A stretch of DNA of 64,000 nucleotides from the NCBI GenBank assembly GCA_002426795.1, contig DINQ01000021.1, forward strand, positions 339-64,338. Direction: 5' to 3'. Positions 6,830-14,550 of the stretch are shown piece after piece. The notes beneath the pieces were generated by a model. That model was given only the letters and a program-made list of their open reading frames with translations. It had not been told where the DNA came from and ran no database searches. Source of the DNA: Bacteroidales bacterium UBA5536. GTDB lineage: Bacteria > Bacteroidota > Bacteroidia > Bacteroidales > F082. Position 1 is the stretch's first letter, and every line of letters starts with the position of its first letter. Made by a program: the position numbers and the translations under genes.

Positions 6830-8389
6830 ATGCAAAATGAGTTTAAAATATTATCATTAAATGGTGGAGGAATTCGTGGAATATTTCAAGCTGTTTTATT
6901 GAAAAAAATTCAAGAGAACATAAATGAACCATTATTTAAATATTTCGATTTAATTTCGGGGACATCTACAGGTGCAATTGTTGGAGCTTCTGTTGCTTGC
7001 GGCATAGATATTAATAGAGTTGTTGACTTATATAAAACTCATGGCCCAGATATATTTAAAAGTAAACCCTTGAGTGGCTTTAAAAAGGGCCCTAGATATA
7101 ATCAAGATGTTTTAATCAAACAATTAAATGAAATTTTTACGACAAAACAGTTAAGAGATGCAAATACAAAATTACTAATACCGGCAGTGTCAATAGACCA
7201 GTATTCTCACAGAGTATTTACAAATTTTGCAGAAGATAGCCCTAATGATAAAAATTTACAAATCTCAGATGTGGTATTAAGTAGTACCTCTGCTCCTACA
7301 TATTTTAAACCATGTAAACCAAATGGTCAAGAAAGATCCTATTTAGATGGCGGACTATGGGCAAACTCTCCAACAACTATAGCTTTGTTATATGCTAATA
7401 AATATTTAGACATCCCTTTGCAAAATATCAAAGTATTATCAATTGGAACAGGAGAGTTTCCAAATGGGAAAACCCCTGACTATTTTAATAACCTGAGACC
7501 TTTAAGTGTTTCTTCCATACAAACCATTCTTAATCTAATGTTTAATTCACAGGCATCATTTTCAGACCAATACTCTAAGAATATATTAGGAAAAGAAAAG
7601 TACATTTTTATAAATCCAAAATTAGAAGAAAACATTTCATTCGATGATGTAAAAAAATCTATTGAAAAGCTTCCTTCATTAGCAGAACAGGAGTATGAAA
7701 TTAATCACACTGAAATTTCTAAAACATTTTTTAATAACTTAAATAATAATAATAATATACGTAGAGCTGAATTAGTTTCAGAAGAATTAATTTGTGAAAG
7801 TGGTTTATCTGCGTTTATTCCTTCACGTAGGCATTATTCAAAAATCAGAGAAAAAACTTCATCTATTGATTCATATATTACAATGGCACATGAATCGCTT
7901 GTAATGGTAAGCATAAATTTGATGACAGGTCTTCCTTTTGATGGTTTATGTGTTGCCTTACAAGAAAAACTTGAGCGAAATAATAAATTTAATGCTTCAA
8001 TTTCGCTTCTAAATCCAGATAATATGCATTTAATGAATGCTATTTCACCAGTTTTAGACTGTTCTCCAGTAGAACTCTCTAACCAGATAAAAAAATCATT
8101 CAATGATCTTTTAGACTTTAAAAAGAATCTATCAAGAAGATGTCTTTTAAGATTTAATATTTCATGTCACAATATTTTACCATTTGGAAGTGCCATTATG
8201 ATAGATCACCACTTACAAACAGGCAAAATACAAATTGAGACAAAGGCTTATAAAGAACCTATAAGCAAAAGTTTTGCATTTGAATTAATTCCTGTTAAAA
8301 ATGATTGTCTATTCCAATCCTTAACAAGGGGGTTTGAAAATTTAATAGCAGATGGAAATAAAATTATTAATAAATATGAAATAGACTAA
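6830..8389 (+). CDS. Patatin-like phospholipase with a C-terminal sensor-like domain
   Basis: The product has 519 residues. Residues 1-270 form a patatin lipase domain: the oxyanion loop LNGGGIRG (10-17), nucleophile Ser46 in SGTSTGA, and catalytic Asp173 in LDGGLWANSP. It should hydrolyse acyl chains from phospholipids. Residues about 320-519 are a second domain (RRHYSKIREK, ISLLNPDNMHLMNAI, HNILPFGSAIMIDHH, IQIETKAYKEP). It resembles DUF5919-type C-terminal domains seen in regulators with phospholipase-D-like folds; I infer a ligand-sensing role. There is no signal peptide. A NUDIX hydrolase gene follows two bases after the stop, so the two form a unit. Patatins act as membrane-destroying effectors in several anti-phage systems, but no nucleotide cyclase is present here. 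Confidence 0.85.
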   Translation: MQNEFKILSLNGGGIRGIFQAVLLKKIQENINEPLFKYFDLISGTSTGAIVGASVACGIDINRVVDLYKTHGPDIFKSKPLSGFKKGPRYNQDVLIKQLNEIFTTKQLRDANTKLLIPAVSIDQYSHRVFTNFAEDSPNDKNLQISDVVLSSTSAPTYFKPCKPNGQERSYLDGGLWANSPTTIALLYANKYLDIPLQNIKVLSIGTGEFPNGKTPDYFNNLRPLSVSSIQTILNLMFNSQASFSDQYSKNILGKEKYIFINPKLEENISFDDVKKSIEKLPSLAEQEYEINHTEISKTFFNNLNNNNNIRRAELVSEELICESGLSAFIPSRRHYSKIREKTSSIDSYITMAHESLVMVSINLMTGLPFDGLCVALQEKLERNNKFNASISLLNPDNMHLMNAISPVLDCSPVELSNQIKKSFNDLLDFKKNLSRRCLLRFNISCHNILPFGSAIMIDHHLQTGKIQIETKAYKEPISKSFAFELIPVKNDCLFQSLTRGFENLIADGNKIINKYEID

Positions 8390-8391
8390 AT

Positions 8392-8910
8392 ATGGAAAAG
8401 AAAAGTGCAGGTATATTGGTTTACAGAAAAAGGAATGATATCTATCAATTTTTCTTAGCCCATCCCGGTGGTCCATTTTGGGCAAAAAAGGATGTTAATT
8501 CATGGTCAATTCCAAAAGGAGAATTTACTGATGAAGAAGAACCATTTGAAGCAGCAAAAAGAGAATTTAAAGAAGAAACAGGTTTTGAGATAGAAGGAGA
8601 TTTTATCTCTTTGCCAATAATAAAACAGCCTAGTGGCAAGATTGTCTTTGCATGGGCTGTAGAAGGCGATATTGATGAATCAGAAATTGTAAGTAACACT
8701 TTTGAATTAGAGTGGCCACCAAAATCAGGAATTATTAAACATTTTCCTGAAATAGACAAGTGTGCTTGGTTTTCAACTGAAATTGCGAAACAAAAAATTT
8801 TAAAAGGCCAAATTCCATTTATTGAAGAAATGATAATAAGATTAGATATTAAGACAAAGGAGATAAATAAACTTGATAATGATGGACAGTTTGATCTTTT
8901 TTTAAAATAA
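8392..8910 (+). CDS. NUDIX hydrolase
   Basis: A 172-residue enzyme with a perfect NUDIX box, G-x5-E-x7-REU-x-EE-x-GU, at about residues 43-65 (GEFTDEEEPFEAAKREF then KEETGF). The motif binds Mg2+ and cleaves X-linked nucleoside diphosphates. The start MEKKSAGILVYRKRN and the segment WSIPKGEF match the group of predicted NTP pyrophosphohydrolases related to Ap4A and diphosphoinositol hydrolases. ATG at 8392 comes two bases after the patatin stop, giving strong translational coupling. A plausible role is to remove or process a nucleotide signal that the patatin partner senses, but this is inference. The stop is 8 bases before the R''-like box of site 6, so both genes belong to one cassette (6574-9041). 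Confidence 0.9.
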   Translation: MEKKSAGILVYRKRNDIYQFFLAHPGGPFWAKKDVNSWSIPKGEFTDEEEPFEAAKREFKEETGFEIEGDFISLPIIKQPSGKIVFAWAVEGDIDESEIVSNTFELEWPPKSGIIKHFPEIDKCAWFSTEIAKQKILKGQIPFIEEMIIRLDIKTKEINKLDNDGQFDLFLK

Positions 8911-8917
8911 CGGGGCA

Positions 8918-9048
8918 GCACAACACACGGTATATTTGATAAGGGTTTCAGTGATTTTAGGGGCGTTTTAACCCGCTCCAAATTTTGCTGTAACTTGATA
9001 GGTAAAAAGCCTGTAATCTATTGCTAACCAGACCGAAAACCGTTGTGC
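8918..9048 (+). other. attC-like recombination site 6
   Basis: R''-like GCACAAC (8918-8924) and core GTTGTGC (9042-9048) bound 131 bases. The two boxes are exact reverse complements of each other, but the inner stem is weaker than in the other sites. The loop carries TTGATAGGTAAAAAGCC, shared with site 3. The R'' box matches the cassette's own beginning at 6574 (GTTATGC) at six of seven positions, and a GGGG/CCCC match lies next to it. Confidence 0.6.
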
Positions 9049-9071
9049 GTAAAAAAACTAAAACAAAAAAA

Positions 9072-9348
9072 ATGAACAATATTATAGTTCTGTTACAGGA
9101 AAATAAATTAAGCTTATATAATAATTTAGATTTTCTATTTGGTTATGATTTCAATCCAGAAGTAAAAGGAAACAGTTATGCAAATCCTAAAGTAACCTAT
9201 GAATTTATACTTTGGAATAAGGAAGATAAATGTAATACAACATAGGGTGGATGAATTATATATGATTGTCTTGGCAATTGATGTTGAACCAAGTGAGAAT
9301 TTAATGGAAGTTTGTAAAAATCTGGAATTAAAAGTTGAAAGTAATTAA
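9072..9348 (+). pseudogene. Frameshifted small gene at the head of cassette 7
   Basis: The frame starts at the ATG at 9072 (MNNIIVLLQENKLSLYNN), runs to NKEDK and then stops at 9245. Removing one base near 9231-9234 joins it to a second frame (VIQHRVDELYMIVLAID through NLELKVESN) that ends at 9348, just before the methyltransferase gene. A single base insertion therefore seems to have broken a gene of about 91 codons. I do not recognise the family. A sequencing error or programmed frameshifting cannot be excluded, but the site shows no obvious slippery heptamer. Confidence 0.5.
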
Positions 9349-10279
9349 GGTGATTAAATATAAAAATAAAATAATTAATAGGGATTCTAGTACTTTTTTA
9401 AGAAATCTGCCGGATGAGTCGGTCAATTTGATTGTTACATCACCACCCTATGCAGATAAAAGAAAACGATACTATGGAAGTGTACATCCTAAAAACTATG
9501 TAGAATGGTTTATTCCTATTGCTGATGAGCTGTATAGAGTGTTAAACTCTAATGGGTCTTTTATCTTAAATATAAAAGAGCATCCCAGAGAAGGAGAACG
9601 AGATACATATGTACTGGAACTAATTCTTGAATTAAAAAAAAGAGGTTGGTATTGGATTGAGGAATATTGTTGGTATAAGAAAAACTCATTCCCAGGGAAA
9701 TGGCCTAATAGATTTCGGGACTCGTGGGAAAGATGCTTACATTTTTCAAAACAGAAAGATTTCGAAATGTTTCAGGATGCGGTTAAGGTTCCAATTGGGG
9801 ATTGGGCTGAGAAAAGATTTAAATCTCTCTCTGAGAATGACTTTAAAAGGTATGTATCTTCAACTAATGGTTCTTTAGGGAGAAATGTTTCTAACTGGTT
9901 AGATCGTAAAAGAGTTTATCCTCATAACGTTATAGTTTTAGAAGAAGAAAGATACTTAAGCAATGGTCTAAGTGATGAAGGAAATAATGTCCCAAATCTT
10001 ATAGAATTTGCAACTGTTTGTCATAATAAAAATCACAGTGCTGCTTTCCCAATCGAATTGCCGACTTGGTTTATCTTATTATTAACGAAAGAAGAAGATA
10101 TAGTATTGGATCCATTTATTGGTTCAGGAACAACTGCTGTTGCTGCACTTTTGTTAAATAGAAATTATATCGGAATTGAGAAAAATAAAGAATTTGCACA
10201 ATTAGCTCGTGCAGAAATACTCGAGTTACAAAAACAAAAGAAAAAAGATGCCAAAACTAAGCAAGAGAATTTTAGCTGA
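9335..10279 (+). CDS. DNA methyltransferase, SPPY type (N4-cytosine/N6-adenine)
   Basis: The protein has about 314 residues. The catalytic motif IV is TSPPY at residues 35-39, and the AdoMet-binding motif I is DPFIGSGTT at about 259-267, C-terminal to it. This order is the beta class, and SPPY favours N4-cytosine methylation. LNRNYIGIEKN after motif I is typical of the class. The start is uncertain: TTG at 9335 or GTG at 9350, both in frame, with no clear ribosome-binding site. Its 3' end overlaps the next gene by 32 bases, and a helicase gene follows that. The context suggests it marks self DNA in a modification-based defence system, although no classical restriction endonuclease or specificity subunit is beside it. 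Confidence 0.88.
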   Translation: MKVIKVIKYKNKIINRDSSTFLRNLPDESVNLIVTSPPYADKRKRYYGSVHPKNYVEWFIPIADELYRVLNSNGSFILNIKEHPREGERDTYVLELILELKKRGWYWIEEYCWYKKNSFPGKWPNRFRDSWERCLHFSKQKDFEMFQDAVKVPIGDWAEKRFKSLSENDFKRYVSSTNGSLGRNVSNWLDRKRVYPHNVIVLEEERYLSNGLSDEGNNVPNLIEFATVCHNKNHSAAFPIELPTWFILLLTKEEDIVLDPFIGSGTTAVAALLLNRNYIGIEKNKEFAQLARAEILELQKQKKKDAKTKQENFS

Positions 10280-12929
10280 GACCTTTAAAAACGATTGTGA
10301 ACGCTTTTTTCGGTTTGAACTTTCTAGTGAGCACGAAAAAAAGGAAATCAGTATTGATGGGAATAAATATTCGCTTGGTAATAGACCAGGAGTCCAGTTG
10401 ATGCAAGAAGCTGGAAATAAATGGGAAATAGATAAATATGATGATTTAATTAGAGGTTTTGGATCAGAAAACATTAGGTTTGAAAGAAGAACAGAGGTAA
10501 ATCCCAGACTTGGTGTCAAAGAATTTAAAGAAGTATCAAATTTAATTGATAGTCTAAAACAAGAAACTCCTCCCAATGTAATAATAGAAGGAAGTTTCCC
10601 TATTCCACAATCAGTATCAAGCGAAATACAAGAAGCATACAAGTTATATGGAATCGAACCATCTCGTGCTATTCCAGACATAATTTGGATTAGACCTTAT
10701 AATACACAATCACCACTAATCCAGGATGAAGATGAATTACCTCCTGAATACGAGTTGCATATAATTGACGTTAAAATGGCAGCACAAGCGTCTTTAAAAC
10801 ATTTTACGGAGGTTACATTTTATGCAATAGCCTTAGATGCTTTTATTCGGGAAAACAATTTGAATAATAAGTATCGAGTTAGTGCGAAGGGATTAATCTG
10901 GCCTGGGAGCCATGATGCCTATGAATTTAAGAATCGACTCAGGAAGCATGAAGCTGAAGGAAAAATCTCACCAACCGAATCTGCTTTAGAAGAAACTTTA
11001 ATAGCTGTACCTTATGAAATTTATGAAGTACATGTTAAAGAATTTTTTAAAGAACGTATGCTTCCTATTTTAGCTACACCACCCTTACAAGTTACTTGGC
11101 ATGTAAGTTCTAAGTGTCAACTTTGCCAATACCTTAGCTATTGTATAGAAATGGCTTCAGAGGTTGATCACTTATCAAAAATACCATGGCTTAATAAGAC
11201 TCAGGCAGAATTATTATGTGATCGTGGCATTAATAAATCTTTAGATTTAGCTATTGCCATTATTCAAAATATAGAAACTTGGAATGCTGCAAAAAAAATT
11301 AATCATCAGCTTCGCGCGGATGAATTAGCAATTCTTGCGCGCGCTGAGGCATTAAAAGATAACGAGCCTAAGATTGTAAAGGAGAGAAAAACACAACTTA
11401 TGCCTAATTGGGTCGACATGAGTGTTTTTATCACTGTACATTTTGATCCAGGTTCAGGTATTACATTTGCTTTAGGTGCTAAAAGGGTATATTTTAAACC
11501 ACCTAGAACTAAAGGGGAACCCCCATTAACTGATGAACAGGTTTTTATAGTTGAAAGAGTCGAGCAATTAAATCCAGATACAGAACGTAATCGATTAATT
11601 GAATTTATTGACCTTGTTTCGAGTTGGTATTTAGAGGTTGATTCAGATAATGAGTCAATAAGAGCTCAAAGAAGAAACACAGGTGAAAGAGATAGCGCTT
11701 TTGGAAAAATGACTGCACACGCATTTTTTTGGAACCAACTTGAAGCGACCCAGTTTATGAGGATGATTAAGAGGCATATGAATCATCCAGATGTAGTTGA
11801 TAGAATTGAATTATTAATAAGATTGTTTCCACCAGATGATATCTTACCTCCTGATTTAGAAATTTATAAGTCACAACCTGGCACTATTGTTAAACGAGTA
11901 ATTAAACAACTTATTGGTTTGCCGATACCTCATGATTACACTTTAATTGAAACTGCAAATAAATTTTATCCATTTATAAAAGATGATGGTTCATTATTTC
12001 AATTCTACCATTCATTTGGTTTTTCCTCTCCTTTAAATGATCAAATTCCTTTCGAAAGGGCTTACGAATTATGGAAGGATGATGTTTTCTTAAGACACTC
12101 GAAAGCAATAGGTAAGAGAAAATATACTAGAGATGAAATTCATGAGGGAATAAGAAGGTCTATTAAGATTCACCTTTCTGCATTGCAACAGGTTGTGATG
12201 AGGCTTAGAGAAAATTGTGGTAATCAATTAGTTTTAAAAAAGCCACCGTTTTCTGCATCACAGCCTTCTCAAATGAGGATTCCGCAAAAATCAAGGAATT
12301 TAGTTGTTTTCAATAAACTTAATGCAATCTCGCAAGAGATAGAAAATATGCATGATACTTCCTTACCTATTGAAGAGAAGGAAGCACGATTTATTTCAAT
12401 TCGTGGATTAGTATGCAAAACAGATAAATACCACGACCAGATTGAAGAAATTAGAGATACAAATAATTCACTCATTGCTTCTACCCTTATGGCATTTGAG
12501 TTTTCAGAGAATTCGAGAGATAGTAAGTTCAAAGAAGGTGATTTTCTATGTTGTTTGTCAAATGAAGACCTCGGTGTAAGTATTTACTCAAAGTGGTATT
12601 CGATTCTTGGAATTAATTATTATCAGGCACAAGAACTATTAGATAATGCAGGTGTTCAAAGGGCTAATTATTGGATAAATGCAAACTTGTCAAACATATT
12701 TAGAGTAAACATTTTAAAATTTGAAAGTACTGCCGATATACCATATTTAATTGTTGAAATACCAATCTTCAGCTCTCAGATTTTTCAATTTGGAATTTTT
12801 AGAGGTTTACTTGATTTGAATAAACCAATGGTACTTGATCCTGTATTTGAAGATTATGAAACAGCTGATGTTGAAAAAGTATTAAGATTAATTGGTGGCA
12901 GGGCACCAAGTAGAACAAGAAGACAGTAA
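10248..12929 (+). CDS. PD-(D/E)XK nuclease protein with Cas4/AddB-like Fe-S cysteines
   Basis: 893 residues from the ATG at 10248. The N-terminal ~310 residues look like a RecB/Cas4-type nuclease: an early Cys17 (FKNDCERFF), then PDIIWI, Asp174 and Lys176 in IIDVK, a HFTEVTFYAIA helix, and CQLCQYLSYC with Cys290, Cys293 and Cys299. One N-terminal plus three C-terminal cysteines is the 4Fe-4S arrangement of Cas4 and AddB. Just after it, LNKTQAELLCDRGI resembles the helix-hairpin segment of TM0106-type RecB-like nucleases. Residues 320-893 are unassigned. In the TM0106-like family the nuclease is usually fused to a Dna2-like helicase; here a helicase follows as a separate gene three bases downstream. 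It overlaps the methyltransferase gene by 32 bases. Confidence 0.75.
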   Translation: MPKLSKRILAETFKNDCERFFRFELSSEHEKKEISIDGNKYSLGNRPGVQLMQEAGNKWEIDKYDDLIRGFGSENIRFERRTEVNPRLGVKEFKEVSNLIDSLKQETPPNVIIEGSFPIPQSVSSEIQEAYKLYGIEPSRAIPDIIWIRPYNTQSPLIQDEDELPPEYELHIIDVKMAAQASLKHFTEVTFYAIALDAFIRENNLNNKYRVSAKGLIWPGSHDAYEFKNRLRKHEAEGKISPTESALEETLIAVPYEIYEVHVKEFFKERMLPILATPPLQVTWHVSSKCQLCQYLSYCIEMASEVDHLSKIPWLNKTQAELLCDRGINKSLDLAIAIIQNIETWNAAKKINHQLRADELAILARAEALKDNEPKIVKERKTQLMPNWVDMSVFITVHFDPGSGITFALGAKRVYFKPPRTKGEPPLTDEQVFIVERVEQLNPDTERNRLIEFIDLVSSWYLEVDSDNESIRAQRRNTGERDSAFGKMTAHAFFWNQLEATQFMRMIKRHMNHPDVVDRIELLIRLFPPDDILPPDLEIYKSQPGTIVKRVIKQLIGLPIPHDYTLIETANKFYPFIKDDGSLFQFYHSFGFSSPLNDQIPFERAYELWKDDVFLRHSKAIGKRKYTRDEIHEGIRRSIKIHLSALQQVVMRLRENCGNQLVLKKPPFSASQPSQMRIPQKSRNLVVFNKLNAISQEIENMHDTSLPIEEKEARFISIRGLVCKTDKYHDQIEEIRDTNNSLIASTLMAFEFSENSRDSKFKEGDFLCCLSNEDLGVSIYSKWYSILGINYYQAQELLDNAGVQRANYWINANLSNIFRVNILKFESTADIPYLIVEIPIFSSQIFQFGIFRGLLDLNKPMVLDPVFEDYETADVEKVLRLIGGRAPSRTRRQ

Positions 12930-12932
12930 ATT

Positions 12933-14483
12933 ATGAAAGAACCAGCATACAGTTTTTTACATGACCATAGCCAGCTATCAATTGCAAAAAAAGCATATGA
13001 TGCTAATTCACTTTTAGAATACATTAATCCATCATTAAAGAATCCTTTAAATGAATCTCAGACTTCAGTATTTAAACATTCTTTTGAGAATAGGGTTACC
13101 TTACTATGGGGACCACCAGGTACAGGTAAAACAACAACTTTAGCAGCAATTGTATTGGGTTGGATTGAAAATGCCATTGCTAATAATACAAATATTAACA
13201 TAGGTGTTGGTTCTTCTACTTGGACAGCAATTGATAATCTACTTGCTGACATTTTGGTTGTATTAGAAAAGCGTGAGGCTGAAAAAGGTAACTTTGGTAA
13301 TCCTATTAATATTTATCGAATCAGATCTAGTTCTGGTAACCCATTTGTTCATCACAAAATTCAAGATACTGTTGTATATTCAAATGAAGCGAGAAATTTA
13401 AAACGAGAATTAGACAATAATACAAGTATCTCAATCTGCGGTAGTACCTGGAAACAATATTATAATTTGTCAAAATCAGATAGACGTTCGGATGCGTCAG
13501 ACAAGAAGTGGTTTGATTTATTATTAATTGATGAAGCTTCACAAGTAAAAGTCGAACATGCTGCTGCATATTTTCTTAATATGAAATTAGAAGGTCATTT
13601 AGTATTAGCTGGTGATGACAAACAATTAGGTCCAATTCATGGTTTTCAGATGGAGGATAATTCAGATGGCTTATATGACTGCATCTATTCATATATGAAA
13701 GATACGCACAGAGTAGAACCTCAGACTATTGTTGATAATTACAGGAGTAACTGGAACATAAACGAATGGCCCAATCGAAGATTCTATAATGGAAAATTAA
13801 CTTCTAAGAATCCAGAAAACTTACTTCAAATAGAACTTCCTCATAGTAAACCTCAAAATTGGCCCGCTGATCTTATATGGAATGATGAATATCTTTCCAT
13901 ATTGGATCCCCAAAAACCAATTATTGTCATTACTTACCCTCATTCTATTCATACGGTTTCAAATATTTTCGAGTCTCAGATAACAGCTGCACTATGTTGT
14001 CTTTATAAATTAACTCTAGGCAATGACTTTAAATCTGACGATTTTATTAATAATAGAATAGGCATTGTTACACCGCACCGTGCGCAGCGTTCGCAAATTC
14101 AAAATCTATTACTTGAATCTGATATTGAACTTAATGATAGAAGTTTTATTGATACGGTTGATCGATTTCAAGGACAGGAAAGGGATCTTGTAATCGCGAG
14201 TTATACCGTTTCAGATAAAGATTTTGTAGCATCAGAAGAATCATTCATTTTGGACCCAAGGAGATTTAATGTAAGTCTAACTAGAGCCAAGAGTAAGTTT
14301 ATAATGATTGTTTCAGATGCAATTATTGACCACCTTTCAAATGATAAGGACGTTGCTACAGATGCTGCACATTTACAAATGTTTGTAATAAAATTTTGTA
14401 ATAAGATAAATAGAATGTCTCTTAATTATTTTGAAAATAAAGTATTAAAAGAAATGAATTGCAGAGTAAGACATAGGGAATAG
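12933..14483 (+). CDS. Superfamily 1B (Upf1/Dna2-like) DNA helicase
   Basis: A 516-residue helicase. Walker A GPPGTGKTT is at residues 60-68, motif II IDEAS at about 199-203 (Asp200-Glu201), motif III GDDKQLGP near 231, motif V VDRFQGQERD near 410 and motif VI NVSLTRAKS near 448. This set and the GDxxQLxP and VDxFQGxE signatures define the AAA_11/AAA_12 Upf1/Dna2/Sen1 branch, which moves 5' to 3' on single strands. The protein is short and lacks the nuclease region of Dna2, which is supplied by the gene three bases upstream. Together they probably form a nuclease-helicase machine coupled to the methyltransferase. The gene is AT-rich like its partners. The stop at 14483 is near the right edge of the AT-rich island. 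Confidence 0.9.
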   Translation: MKEPAYSFLHDHSQLSIAKKAYDANSLLEYINPSLKNPLNESQTSVFKHSFENRVTLLWGPPGTGKTTTLAAIVLGWIENAIANNTNINIGVGSSTWTAIDNLLADILVVLEKREAEKGNFGNPINIYRIRSSSGNPFVHHKIQDTVVYSNEARNLKRELDNNTSISICGSTWKQYYNLSKSDRRSDASDKKWFDLLLIDEASQVKVEHAAAYFLNMKLEGHLVLAGDDKQLGPIHGFQMEDNSDGLYDCIYSYMKDTHRVEPQTIVDNYRSNWNINEWPNRRFYNGKLTSKNPENLLQIELPHSKPQNWPADLIWNDEYLSILDPQKPIIVITYPHSIHTVSNIFESQITAALCCLYKLTLGNDFKSDDFINNRIGIVTPHRAQRSQIQNLLLESDIELNDRSFIDTVDRFQGQERDLVIASYTVSDKDFVASEESFILDPRRFNVSLTRAKSKFIMIVSDAIIDHLSNDKDVATDAAHLQMFVIKFCNKINRMSLNYFENKVLKEMNCRVRHRE

Positions 14484-14550
14484 CTCCCCCCACATAGCCA
14501 AGTACATTTGCAATTCGCACAGTAACCGTTATCATTGTAATAAACTTATC
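14484..14550. other. Junction at the right edge of the AT-rich island
   Basis: The 67 bases between the helicase and the DUF2075 gene contain AGCCAAGTACATTTGCAATT, a type of sequence often found in small palindromic repeats of Bacteroidota. GCACAGTAAC followed by CGTTATC then comes close to an R''/R' pair. The expected reverse complement of cassette 7's start (ACGCACAAC) is only partly matched, and no 130-base palindrome is present. This may be the scar of an eroded cassette end. Confidence 0.25.

Noticed and set aside
1266..9048. CRISPR array reading of the repeated palindromes
   Set aside because: Sites are different in sequence, 0.8-2.5 kb apart and separated by genes, so they are not short regular repeats with spacers.
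9335..14483. BREX or DISARM system
   Set aside because: No PglZ, BrxC, BrxL, DrmA/DrmB or PLD gene is present; only the methyltransferase and a helicase are shared in type.
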